This document shows positions 18,932 through 27,438 of a DNA stretch of 64,000 nucleotides, one piece after another. Location of the stretch: the NCBI GenBank assembly GCA_963796195.1, contig CAWCKS010000014.1, forward strand, positions 806,001 to 870,000, given 5' to 3'. The notes below the pieces were generated by a model that was not told the origin of the DNA, made no database searches, and saw only the letters and a program-made list of their open reading frames with translations. A program made the position numbers and the translations under genes. Source of the stretch: CAWCKS01 sp963796195. GTDB lineage: Bacteria > Pseudomonadota > Alphaproteobacteria > Rhizobiales > Xanthobacteraceae. The stretch's first letter is position 1; the number at the start of each line of letters is the position of its first letter.

Positions 18932-19732
18932 CTATTCTGCGGCCTGGCGGTGGCTGCGGGCGTAACGCACCAGCGCATCGTCATCGACCGGCGTGATCGG
19001 CGTGAAATCGCGGTGGGCGATATAGTCCGGCCGCGTCGGAGTGCGGATGTAATTCGAGACCGCGTTCAGCGTGAGGTAGACGATCTTGCGCGGATACGGC
19101 GTGATGTTGCCGGCCGAGCCGTGCACCAGGTTGCCGTGGAACATCAGGACGCCACCGGGCTTGCCGACCGGCGCGACGATGCCGCCTTCGGCGACGAGCC
19201 GCGTGACGGTGGCTTCGTCCAGCGTCCACAGCGGGTACGACGTCGTCGACGTATCGTGCGAGGCCTTGAGGTCGCCGGCGTGCTGGCTGCGCGGCACCAG
19301 CAGCAGCGGGCCGTTGATGTGCATGACCTCGTCGAGGAACACCGAAATGTTCATGGCGCGCGGCAGCGGCATGCCGTCGTCGCGCTTCCAGGTGCCGTAA
19401 TCCTGGTGCCACTGCCAGACTTCGCCGGTGAACGCCGCCTTCGCGTTGATCTTGAACTGATGCATGTAAAGTTGTTCACCAAAGACCTGCTCGACCGGCT
19501 TGATCAGCCGCGGATGCGCGCCGAGCAGGCGGAACGCTTCATTATAAGTATGCGCGGCAAAGGCGGTGCGCGGCGCGCCGCTCGTCTCGAACCAAACCTC
19601 GGGCCGCTTGCTGTCGTAGATCGACACTGCCTCGTTGCGGAGGACGGCGACTTCCTCCTCGCTGAACAGCTCTGGCAGGAACAGCCAGCCCTCGCGATGG
19701 AAACTCTCGATCTGCTGCGGCGTGAGCTTCAT
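18932..19732 (-). CDS. Phytanoyl-CoA dioxygenase family protein
   Basis: An intact 266-residue Fe(II)/2-oxoglutarate-dependent dioxygenase. It opens MKLTPQQIESFHREGWLFLP, typical of the PhyH family. The metal-binding HxD is in WQWHQDYGTW, the distal histidine in MFHGNLVHGSAGN, and the 2-oxoglutarate arginine probably in YPRKIVYLTLN. The start has GGGAG upstream. Members hydroxylate small acids, ectoine or acyl-CoA. The neighbouring enoyl-CoA hydratase, SDR and esterase suggest it hydroxylates an intermediate in a dedicated degradation pathway, whose substrate cannot be read from the sequence. Confidence 0.92.
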   Translation of the reverse strand: MKLTPQQIESFHREGWLFLPELFSEEEVAVLRNEAVSIYDSKRPEVWFETSGAPRTAFAAHTYNEAFRLLGAHPRLIKPVEQVFGEQLYMHQFKINAKAAFTGEVWQWHQDYGTWKRDDGMPLPRAMNISVFLDEVMHINGPLLLVPRSQHAGDLKASHDTSTTSYPLWTLDEATVTRLVAEGGIVAPVGKPGGVLMFHGNLVHGSAGNITPYPRKIVYLTLNAVSNYIRTPTRPDYIAHRDFTPITPVDDDALVRYARSHRQAAE

Positions 19733-19806
19733 GACCCGCTCCCTAGGTTTTCGCGTTTCCTCGTCCCTTGCGCCGACTATGCCACAATGCCTGCTTCTCC
19801 GCCACG

Positions 19807-20616
19807 TTACGGCGTCGAATAAACCGGCCGCCGCTTCTCGAGAAACGCGCGCTGGCCCTCGGCAAAATCGGGCGATTGCGCGCACATCAGCTGGTTGCGG
19901 TTCTCGATCGCCATCGCCGCTTCCAGGCTCGAGGCATTGATCGCCTGGTTCAGCCCGTCCTTGGTCATGCGCAAGCCGATCGGCGAGGTCGCCAGCATGT
20001 CGTCGATGTAAGGCTGTGCCGCCTCTTCGAGCTTGGCGTCGGGCACCACCTCGGAGACGAGCCCCGTGGCCAGCGCCCGCGGCGCATGGATGAAGCGCCC
20101 GGTCAGCATCAGTTCTGAGGCGAGCGAGGTTCCGACCAGCCGCGGCAGGAAGTAACTCACGCCCATGTCGCAGGATGACAACCCGAGCTTGATGAAGGCG
20201 CAGTTCATCCGCGCGCTCTCCCCGGCGATACGGATGTCGGAGGCGAGCACGAAGGCAAAGCCACCGCCGCAAGCCGGACCATGCACCAGCGAGATGATCG
20301 GCTGCGGGCAGCGCCGCATCTTGATGTAGACATCGGCGAGATGGCCCTGAAAGCCGAGGCCTGCCGCGAACGGTACTGGCTCGACGCCGGCGTCGCCGCG
20401 CCGGCTGCGGTCGCGCAGGTCGAGGCCGGCGCAGAACCCTCGCCCCGCCCCGCGCATCACCACGATGCGCACGCTGCGGTCGTTGAACAGCGCATCGAAG
20501 TAGTGGCCGAGCTCGGTCGCCATCCGCGTCGTGATGGCGTTCAGCTGCTCCGGCCGGTTCAGCGTCAGCCAATCGATCTGGCCACGCTTCTCGATCAGGA
20601 TCGTCTCGTAGGTCAT
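19807..20616 (-). CDS. Enoyl-CoA hydratase/isomerase family protein
   Basis: An intact 269-residue crotonase starting at ATG 20616 with GGGGTGA upstream. It shows LTLNRPEQLNAITTRMATEL, the oxyanion loop GRGFCAGLDLRDR, and GPACGGGFAFVLASDIRIAG. LSSCDMGVSYFLPRLVG occupies the segment that in hydratases supplies the second catalytic acid. It sits 16 bases after the SDR and upstream of the dioxygenase, all leftward, so it is probably co-transcribed with them. The likely reaction is hydration or isomerisation of an enoyl-CoA. Confidence 0.92.
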   Translation of the reverse strand: MTYETILIEKRGQIDWLTLNRPEQLNAITTRMATELGHYFDALFNDRSVRIVVMRGAGRGFCAGLDLRDRSRRGDAGVEPVPFAAGLGFQGHLADVYIKMRRCPQPIISLVHGPACGGGFAFVLASDIRIAGESARMNCAFIKLGLSSCDMGVSYFLPRLVGTSLASELMLTGRFIHAPRALATGLVSEVVPDAKLEEAAQPYIDDMLATSPIGLRMTKDGLNQAINASSLEAAMAIENRNQLMCAQSPDFAEGQRAFLEKRRPVYSTP

Positions 20617-20631
20617 GGCGTCACCCCAAAA

Positions 20632-21406
20632 CTAGCGGCCGTTCTGCACGTCGTCGACGCGCACGCAGGTGCCGGTGACGAAGTCTGATGACGGCGACAC
20701 CAGGAACAGCAGCGTCGAGTTCGAGCTGGGCGGGATCGCCGATCCGCGGCCGCGGGAAATGCTTCGTGATATCGCCCATCCGCTGCAGCATGCCGTCCAT
20801 CATCTCCGAGGAGAACGCGCCGGGCGCGATCGCATTGACGTTGATGTTGAACGGCGCCCACTCGACTGCCAGCGCCTCGGTCATACGCACCACCGCTGCC
20901 TTGCTGATTGAATACAGCGCCGCGCCGTTGCCGCTGTAGCGATACGCCGCGGACGAGGCGATGTTGACGATACGGCCGGGCCTCTTGGCATCGATCAGGC
21001 GTCGCGCGAACTCGCAGGACAGGATGTAGGGCGCGCGCACGTTGGTATCGAGCACGCGGTCGATCAGCTCAGTCGACATCTTCACGGCGCGCTGCGCGTC
21101 GGGAATACCGGCGTTGTTGACGAGGACAGTCACCGGGCCAAGCTTCGCTTCGGCCTTGCCGACCACGTCCTTCAATTGATTGGCGTCGGTGACGTCGAGC
21201 TGGAACGCAGCGGCTTCACCGCCCGCAGCCTTGATGTCGGCCGCGTGCTTTTCCAGCCGGTCGAGCCGTCGCGCGGTCAGCGCGACCCTGGCGCCGCTCT
21301 TCGCCAGTACTCGTGCGAAGCGCAGCCCGAGGCCAGAGGAGGCGCCGGTCACCAGGGCGGTCTGGCCTTTGAGGTCGACGGAAAAGTTCGGCAGGGCGTA
21401 GTCCAT
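20632..21406 (-). CDS. SDR family NAD(P)-dependent oxidoreductase, frameshifted near C terminus
   Basis: A classical short-chain dehydrogenase starting at ATG 21406 with AAGGA upstream. The cofactor loop is TGASSGLGLRFA, then NNAGIPDAQ, the catalytic Tyr/Lys in ALYSISKAAV, and NAIAPGAFSSEM. One extra base near 20722 breaks the last 30 codons; removing it restores STLLFLVSPSSDFVTGTCVR and a stop at 20632, about 257 residues. It is the first gene of the leftward catabolic block and is divergent from the GntR regulator. It probably interconverts an alcohol and ketone in that pathway. Confidence 0.9.
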
Positions 21407-21468
21407 GATTCTTGTCCTTGTTTCCCTTGGAGATGAAGCGCGATAACGGACGCTGAGTCATAGGCTTA

Positions 21469-21495
21469 TTGCGATTTTGGCGCAAAACATCGCAA
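21469..21495. promoter_or_regulatory. 27-bp inverted repeat between SDR operon and gntR, candidate GntR operator
   Basis: TTGCGAT (21469-21475) and ATCGCAA (21489-21495) form perfect seven-base arms. The spacer has its own TTTTG/CAAAA symmetry, so the whole 27 bases are nearly palindromic. The element is 63 bases upstream of each of the divergent SDR and GntR starts, the classic position for an autoregulated switch controlling both directions. Confidence 0.5.
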
Positions 21496-21532
21496 AGCTT
21501 TACAGGCGCTGTCCGTATACTAATATATCAGC

Positions 21533-22460
21533 ATGAAGGAGCGGGTTGCGTCGCGCAAAACCAAGGCAGCGGAGCGGCGGAAGGCCGAAGCATCCGCAGC
21601 GCGCAAGCCGCATTCGGCTGCACCACAACAGGATGCGTCAATAGCCGCCCCCGCCTCGCTCCCGCACAAGCCAAAACAACGGCTGCCGCAGCTGCGCCTG
21701 ATCGACGGCAGCGTGCAGCGTGCGCCGCCGAAGCGGCCGATCCCGTTCTCGGCCTCGGTCTATGCCGACTTGCGCGAACAACTGATCTCGCTGAAGCGGC
21801 TGCCGGGCGACGCCATCACCGAAGCCGCGATCGCCGAAGTCCTACGGCGTCAGCCGCACGCCGGTGCGCGAGGCCATCCTGCGATTGGCCGGCGAAGGCC
21901 TGGTCGAGATCTTTCCGCAATCCGGCATCTTCGTTTCACGGATTCCGCTCTCCGGACTGCCGGAAGCGATCATCATCCGCAAGGCGCTCGAAGAAACCAC
22001 AGCGCGGCTCGCGGCGAAGCAGGCGACGGCGAGCCAGTTGCTCGCCCTGCAATCGATCCTGCAGCGCCAGCGCGAAGCCTGCGCCGCCGACGACCACGAC
22101 GCTTTCCACGAGGCCGATGAGCTGTTTCATGCAACGATTGCCGACGTCGCCGGCCATCCCGGGATCTGGTCGCTGATCCTGCAGGTCAAGGTACATGTCG
22201 ACCGCTATCGCCGGCTGACGCTGCCGCAGGCCGGCCGGATCGCCGGCGCCATTGCCGAGCACGAGAAAATTCATGCCGCGCTGGAGGCGCGCAGTCCGGC
22301 GGCCGCGGTGGCGGCGATCGGCGCCCATCTCGACCGCCTGCTCGCCGATATCCAAACGACGCGCGATCTCAATCCGGATTTCTTCGACGCGGTCGAGCCT
22401 GCGACCACAAGCGCGGCACAGACCGCGCCGCAAAAGAAACCACGCCAGGGGAGGAAGTAA
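21533..22460 (+). CDS. GntR family transcriptional regulator (FCD/FadR subfamily), frameshifted
   Basis: The ATG at 21533 opens a basic, alanine-rich extension of about 70 residues. A winged helix follows (SVYADLREQLISLKRLPGDA, then VSRTPVREAILRLAGEGLVE after removing an extra C near 21840). The C-terminal FCD effector domain has ADELFHATIADVAGHPGIWS and IAEHEKIHAALEARSP, in which Asp/His residues usually bind a metal and a carboxylate ligand. Repaired length is about 308 residues; the long N-terminal extension is unusual for the family. It is divergent from the catabolic block and followed by the ABC importer, so it probably regulates both in response to a carboxylic acid substrate. Confidence 0.88.
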
Positions 22461-22588
22461 CAGACAAAAGCCATTTCGCTTCGGTCTCGGCCATCGCAAT
22501 CGCGGCAGAACGCCGCTGAACAATAGTCGCATAAGACCAACGTTCGTTTTCTGATTGGATCAGCGTGCGGCCCAAGGGAGGAAATTCA

Positions 22589-23957
22589 ATGAAAAGACTG
22601 ATTGTCGCTGCAATTGCCAGCGCCGTGCTGCTGCCCGCCATACCGGCCTCGGCCCAGGAAAAACTCACGGTGTGGTGGACCAAGGGCTTCTACAAGTCCG
22701 AAGACGACGCGCTGTTCGAGGCGATCAAGAAGTACGAAGCCAAGACCAAGGTGAAGGTCGACCTGTCGCAATATGCGCCACAAGACATCATTCCGAAGAC
22801 TGTCTCGGCGCTCGACGCCGGCACGCCGCCCGATGTCGCCTACGGCGATGTCTACGACTTCCAGGTCGGCGGCAAATGGGCGTTCGACGGCAAGCTCGAG
22901 GACATCACCGACGTGATCGAGCCGATGAAGAGCGCGTTCGCGCCGAACACGATCGAGACCACGTTTCTCTACAGCGACAAGGCCAAGAAGAAGGCCTACT
23001 ACGCCTTCCCGCTGAAGCAGCAGACCATGCACATCCAGTACTGGATCGACATGCTGAACCAGGCCGGCTTCAAGGAAAGCGACATTCCGAAGACGTGGAA
23101 GGAATACTGGTCGTTCTGGTGCGAAAAGGTTCAGCCCGCCAGCCGCAAGGCGACCGGACAGCGCATCTACGGCATCGGCCAGCCGCTCGGCGTCGATTCG
23201 CTCGAACTCGTTCTACTCATTCCTGACATTCATGGACGCCTATGACGTCAAGCTGGTCGATGACAATGGCAAACTTCTTGTCGATGATCCGAAAGTCAAA
23301 ACGGGCTTGATCGGCGCGCTGACCGACTACACCGCGCCGTATCTGAAAGGCTGTTCGCCGCCGTCTTCGACCAGCTGGAAGGATCCGGACAACAATGTCG
23401 CCTTCCACAACAAGACGACGGTGATGACGCACAACGCGACGATCTCGATCGCCGCGAAATGGCTCGACGATGCCAACAACGAGTCGGCGACGCCGGAAGT
23501 GCGCGCCGCCGGCAAGAAAGCCTATGAGGAGCAGATCGCGACCGCCGGCTTCCCGAACAAGCCAAGTGGCCAGCCGATGATCTATCGCTCCGCGGTCAAA
23601 ATCGGCGTGGTCTTTGCCAATTCAAAGAACAAGGCTGGAGCCAAGGACTTCATCAAGTTCATGCTGCAGGACGAGAACTTCAGGCCTTATGTCGAAGGCG
23701 CGCTCGGTCGCTGGTTCCCGGTGACCAAGGTGGCGCAGGAATCGCCATTCTGGCAGGCCGATCGCCACCGCAAAGCGGTCTACAACCAGTTCAAGGCCGG
23801 CACGACGTCGTTCGAGTTCACCAAGAACTACAAGTTCACCATCCTCAACAACGAGAACGTGTGGATGAAAGCGGCGAACCGCGTGCTCAACGACAAGATG
23901 CCGGTCGAGCAGGCGGTCGACGAGATGATCGCCCGCATCAAGCAGGTAGCGGGATAG
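22589..23957 (+). CDS. Extracellular solute-binding protein of a sugar-type ABC importer, frameshifted
   Basis: The ATG at 22589 follows AGGGAGGAAA. A Sec signal peptide ends at IPASA, before QEKLTVWWTKGFY, a typical family-1 solute-binding start. Other family features are LDAGTPPDVAYGDVYDF and FIKFMLQDENFRPYVEGALG. One extra C near 23199 breaks the frame; repaired length is about 455 residues. It would capture its ligand in the periplasm for the two permeases downstream. The family usually binds sugars or polyols, but the neighbouring enzymes (acyl-CoA, dioxygenase) make another ligand possible. A 177-base gap with a palindromic repeat separates it from the permease. Confidence 0.88.
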
Positions 23958-23979
23958 CAAGACGACGCAATGCACTTAC

Positions 23980-24088
23980 CTCCCCCTGAAAGGGGGAGGT
24001 CGATCGCGACAGCGATCGGGTGGGGGTCTTCACGCACCGCCTGAGCGAGCAGACCCCCTCCCCGACCCTCCCCCTTTCAGGGGGAGGG
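23980..24088. repeat. Composite intergenic palindromic repeat, second copy
   Basis: The segment between the solute-binding protein and its permease starts with CTCCCCCTGAAAGGGGGAG and ends with CTCCCCCTTTCAGGGGGAG. The centre holds GATCGCGACAGCGATCGGGT and GGGTGGGGGTCTTCACGCA. Both ends and the core match the element at 3184-3352. Its place inside an operon, after the most highly expressed gene type, suggests mRNA stabilisation that would raise binding protein over permease; this is inference. Confidence 0.75.
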
Positions 24089-24134
24089 AGCACGAGGCAG
24101 AATGGGCCGCACCCATTCGGACCAGAGTTGATCG

Positions 24135-25010
24135 ATGGCATCGGCAATCACCTTAACCGACACTAACGCACTCGCCGCCCCGCCCCGCCGCTTCCTCACC
24201 GAATGGCAGCTGTGGGGCCTGATCCTGATCGTGCCCTACTTGCTCGTGTTCGCGCTGTTCGTGGTCTATCCGGTCGGCTACGGCCTGTGGATCGCGCGGC
24301 ATCCGCAAAGCTACGTGCAGCTCTACGACGATCCGATCTTTTTGCGCTCGGCGATCAACACGCTGATCTTTCTCGTCATCGGCGTAAACCTGAAGATGGT
24401 GGTCGCGCTCGGACTCAGCGGCTTCTTCATCCAGGCGCGCTGGTGGATCAAGGTGCTCAGCGTGATCTTCATCCTGCCGTGGGCGGTGCCGTCGATCCCG
24501 ACCATCCTGTCACTGCGCTTCATGCTCAATCCGGAATGGGGCCTGGTCAACTCGCTGATCTTCCGCCTCACCGCCGAGGACGGCCCGAACTGGCTGAACA
24601 ATCCGTCAATTGCCCTTGCGATGGCCATTCTCGTTCACATCTGGAAATCGCTGCCGTTCTGGACGTTGATCCTGATTGCCGGCCGGCTCGCGATCCCTGC
24701 CGATCTCTATGAAGCGGCTTCCGTCGATGGCGCAACCAAGGTGCAAAAATTCAAATACGTGACGTGGCCGTCGCTGCGCACGCTGTATTTGACCTGCACC
24801 ATCCTCTCGATGATCTGGACGCTCGGTGATTTCAACAGCGTCTATCTCATGACCGGCGGCGGCCCGGCCGACCTCACCCATGTGCTGGCGACACTCGGCA
24901 TCCGCTACCTCCGCCTCGACCAGGTCGACATGTCGATGGCATCGATCGTCTGCGCGCTGCCGTTCGTGCTGCCGCTGGTCTATTTCATGATGAAGCGGTT
25001 GTCGAAATGA
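24135..25010 (+). CDS. Sugar-type ABC transporter permease
   Basis: An intact 291-residue membrane protein with six predicted transmembrane segments, the first at WGLILIVPYLLVFALFVVYP. The cytoplasmic EAA loop that contacts the ATPase reads LYEAASVDGATKVQKFKYVT. It is a MalF-type permease. Its stop overlaps the ATG of the next permease (ATGA), so the two are coupled. Together they form the membrane channel for the solute-binding protein encoded upstream. Confidence 0.92.
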   Translation: MASAITLTDTNALAAPPRRFLTEWQLWGLILIVPYLLVFALFVVYPVGYGLWIARHPQSYVQLYDDPIFLRSAINTLIFLVIGVNLKMVVALGLSGFFIQARWWIKVLSVIFILPWAVPSIPTILSLRFMLNPEWGLVNSLIFRLTAEDGPNWLNNPSIALAMAILVHIWKSLPFWTLILIAGRLAIPADLYEAASVDGATKVQKFKYVTWPSLRTLYLTCTILSMIWTLGDFNSVYLMTGGGPADLTHVLATLGIRYLRLDQVDMSMASIVCALPFVLPLVYFMMKRLSK

Positions 25011-25859
25011 AGTTTCCCGCGCTCCGCGACGTCACGACCGAAGCGAAGCTGCTGCTGATCGGCATTCCCGTGCTGATCTGGACGCTGCTGCCGATCTATC
25101 ACCTGACGCTGTTTGCGATTTCGCCGAAAGATTCCGCGTTCTCCGGCAAGCTGTGGCCAGATCACCCGACGCTGCAGAATTTCTACGTCGTGTTCAACCA
25201 GCAGCACTACTTCCTGAAGCACTTCTGGCTGCAGCTCTGGAACTCGGTGGTGATCGCGGTCGCGACCGGCGCGCTGACGCTTGTTGATCGCGACCGCCGC
25301 CGCGTTTGCGATCAGCCGCCTGAAGGTCAGCGGCGGGCGCGCAGTGATGAACCTTGCGCTGCTGACCTATTTCATCCCCGCCGCGTTCCTCGCCGTGCCG
25401 ATGTATCGCACCATGGGTCTCTACGGCCTGCTCAACAATCAGTGGTCGCTGATTCTGGCGATGGTCACGATCGCGACGCCCTATGCGATCTGGGTGCTGA
25501 AACAGTCGTCCGACAACCTGCCGGTCGAGCTCGACGAGGCCGCCATCATCGATGGCGCGTCGCCGATGCAGCTGTTCTTTCGCGTCTATCTTCCATTGAT
25601 GGCACCGTCGCTGGTCGCGGTCGGCACCTATGCACTGCTGCTGGCGTGGAATGAATATCTCTACGCGTTCCTGTTACTCTCGAAGGACACCGAGGTGACG
25701 CTGCCGGTAGGCCTGGGCAATTTTCTCGCCGCCGACGACTCGCCATGGGAATTGCTGATGACGACGGGCCTGATCTACGCGCTGCCGCCGGCTGCGATCT
25801 ACTACGTATTCCGCCGCTATATGGTGTCCGGGCTGACAGCAGGGGCGGTCAAGAACTGA
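25007..25859 (+). CDS. Sugar-type ABC transporter permease (MalG-type), frameshifted
   Basis: The ATG at 25007 overlaps the previous stop. The protein has six membrane segments and the EAA loop ELDEAAIIDGASPMQLFFRV, with the MalG-type ending AAIYYVFRRYMVSGLTAGAV. One extra T near 25281 breaks the frame between SVVIAVATGALT and LLIATAAAFAISRLK; repaired length is about 283 residues. No ATP-binding subunit follows, so the importer must use an ATPase encoded elsewhere, as some sugar importers do. Confidence 0.88.
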
Positions 25860-25873
25860 CGCGCCCTGCGCGC

Positions 25874-25947
25874 CGTCATTGCGAGCCAACGGGTCCGCAT
25901 GAACACGCGGCGGACGATAAACAGGGCGCTGCGCGCCTCGCGATGAC
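25874..25947. repeat. Short intergenic palindromic repeat (GTCATTGCGAGCC type)
   Basis: This element after the permease operon starts GTCATTGCGAGCCAACGGGT and ends with CTCGCGATGAC, an imperfect inversion. The first 23 bases recur in inverse orientation at the end of the 41973-42090 element. It is a dispersed intergenic repeat and may form the operon's 3' hairpin. Confidence 0.65.
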
Positions 25948-26178
25948 ATGAAACTCTTGCCACCGGCGCCCGGTCTTGGCCGGAACCCCACCGTCCCGCG
26001 GACGCAAAGTAAAGCCGAAGCGCTGCTGTTGTGATGGGGATCACAACGTCCGACGTCACATCGCGATAAGCTTTTGCCGATCAGGCGCCGGCCATCGCCA
26101 CGCGTTGGCATCTTTCTTGGATGGTCCTCGCCGCTTTGCGCTCGAACTCACGCGAGCGAGAACTCAAGGAGAATCGCG
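25948..26178. other. Upstream region of a small membrane protein gene, with CRP-type palindrome
   Basis: No gene is recognisable here. The notable element is the palindrome at 26029-26046, listed separately. An AAGGAGA ribosome site at 26166-26172 serves the small gene that starts at 26179. Confidence 0.5.
26029..26046. promoter_or_regulatory. Perfect CRP-type palindrome TTGTGAT-GGGG-ATCACAA
   Basis: Perfect seven-base arms enclose four bases. Read as TGTGA-N6-TCACA it matches the full CRP consensus, and it has the same symmetry as FNR/FixK boxes (TTGAT-N4-ATCAA) with two extra bases per arm. It lies about 130 bases upstream of the small membrane protein at 26179. A CRP/FNR-family activator is the natural candidate; which one is unknown. 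Confidence 0.5.
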
Positions 26179-26337
26179 ATGGACGGACTATCAAGATCAA
26201 GAGCAACAACGAAACGCGCGACGGCTTCCTGGTCGAAGCGCATCCTGGTGCATCTCACCTGGTTCGTCGCCGCCGTAGTGTTCGTTGCAATTCTGCTCTT
26301 GACCTACGGGCTCGATCTCAGCGCAGGGCTTTTTTGA
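26179..26337 (+). CDS. Small membrane protein with C-terminal YGLDLS-x-GxF motif
   Basis: A 52-residue protein starting at ATG 26179, seven bases after AAGGAGA. The N terminus is basic (MDGLSRSRATTKRATASWSK). One hydrophobic helix follows (LTWFVAAVVFVAILLLTYG), then the tail YGLDLSAGLF. Its C-terminal half closely resembles a second small protein at 27248-27400. It is probably an inner-membrane protein with the basic end in the cytoplasm. Function unknown. A CRP-type palindrome lies upstream. Confidence 0.75.
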   Translation: MDGLSRSRATTKRATASWSKRILVHLTWFVAAVVFVAILLLTYGLDLSAGLF

Positions 26338-26443
26338 TCCCGATGCGCCCGCCGGTTCCTCCGACCGTTGCCGATTTGTAATCCGGCAACGCCGAACGCA
26401 GGCCTCTTCCGCCTCGACCAACATCTGTCGAACGGAGGCCGCC

Positions 26444-26897
26444 ATGACCCGCATGACCATCGGACACGTCGCGTCAATTGCCACGCTGCTCTTCAGCACC
26501 GCGGCGAGCGCAGCGAGCTACACCGGTCACTACAGATATGTCGGAAAGCCGGCGCAGCATTCGGACTCGAAGCTCCAGACCGATCTTGCGACCTGCGACG
26601 GCATCGCCGGCGTGCAGCCCGCAACTCCGTCAAAGAACTATCAGAGCTGCATGCTGCAGAACGGATGGAGATTTCTCTACGAGACGCGGGACAAGGCGAC
26701 GGCGTCCGACGCAGTCGGCTCGAACGTGAAGCTCAAGCCGGGTCACTACATCGACCCGCAGAACGGCATGGACTGCCAGAACATCGGCGGTGCCGAAGTT
26801 TGCGATCCACCTGAATGGCACGGTGCATTATTTTGACCCCGATCAAGGACTGCCCTGCACGCGTACCGGCCTGGTCTCGATCTGCTCGAACATGTGA
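26444..26897 (+). CDS. Hypothetical secreted protein, frameshifted near C terminus
   Basis: The ATG at 26444 starts a protein with a Sec signal peptide (ending AASAASYTG). The mature part is cysteine-containing, with TDLATCDGIAGVQ, NYQSCMLQNGWRF, GMDCQNIGGAEVC. One extra base near 26817 would otherwise give an early stop at 26836; after repair the frame continues GTVHYFDPDQGLPC and TGLVSICSNM to 26897, about 150 residues with six cysteines that could form disulfides. I recognise no domain; it resembles small periplasmic proteins of unknown role in Bradyrhizobiaceae. Confidence 0.6.
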
Positions 26898-26930
26898 GCG
26901 CGACGAACCCGCGCCGCGCTCGACGAGGCG

Positions 26931-27116
26931 TTGAAGGTGATCGGCGCCACGATCTCGGATCAGATGGCATGGCGCTCGCAGTGCGCCCGTGGCTGGTGTG
27001 ACGTGGTGAAGCCGACGCCGGCCAACCTGCCCGGCCGCCGCGAGCGGCCCGATATTCCGAAGCACGTCACCGGCACACCGTTCTGGGAGACGAGTTGCGC
27101 CGGCCGGTGCAGGTAA
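26931..27116 (+). CDS. Possible small cysteine-containing protein, doubtful
   Basis: An open frame with strongly GC-rich third positions, like real genes here, runs to TAA 27116 in the same frame as the tail of the preceding secreted protein. Possible starts are TTG 26931 and GTG 26937; there is no good ribosome site. It carries SQCARGWCDVVKPTPANLP and ends WETSCAGRCR. It may be a separate small gene or a frameshift-separated continuation of its neighbour. The stretch 26898-27247 otherwise holds nothing I recognise. Confidence 0.3.
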   Translation: MKVIGATISDQMAWRSQCARGWCDVVKPTPANLPGRRERPDIPKHVTGTPFWETSCAGRCR

Positions 27117-27247
27117 AACGCGAGGGAACTTCGATCGAATCAGGAAAGAAGAAACCAGCAAAAGGGCCGGTTCCAATGTTGCAGCCGTTGAACCATCTCG
27201 ACCGCGCCAGTGACCAACCGCGTGGCTAGGTCAACAGGAGAAGACCA

Positions 27248-27400
27248 ATGGTTGCAGTCTCGAGAGTTCCTGCGCGCGACGTCAATAAAATTTCCTATCA
27301 ACAGGCCCGCGTGCAGCTGGCCTGGCTTGGCGCCGCCGCGCTGTTCGTGGCGATGCTCTATCTGAGCTACGGGCTCGACCTCAGCCCAGGATTTTTCTGA
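27248..27400 (+). CDS. Small membrane protein with C-terminal YGLDLSPGFF motif
   Basis: A 50-residue protein starting at ATG 27248, just after CAGGAGAAGACC. A polar N-terminal half is followed by one hydrophobic helix (AWLGAAALFVAMLYLSYG) and the tail YGLDLSPGFF. The helix plus tail matches the protein at 26179-26337, so the two are paralogues about 1 kb apart with unrelated N termini. Function unknown; an inner-membrane location is likely. Confidence 0.75.
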   Translation: MVAVSRVPARDVNKISYQQARVQLAWLGAAALFVAMLYLSYGLDLSPGFF

Positions 27401-27438
27401 AAGGGCGAATAGCAACCTGCTCGCCGTTCGCCAATTTC

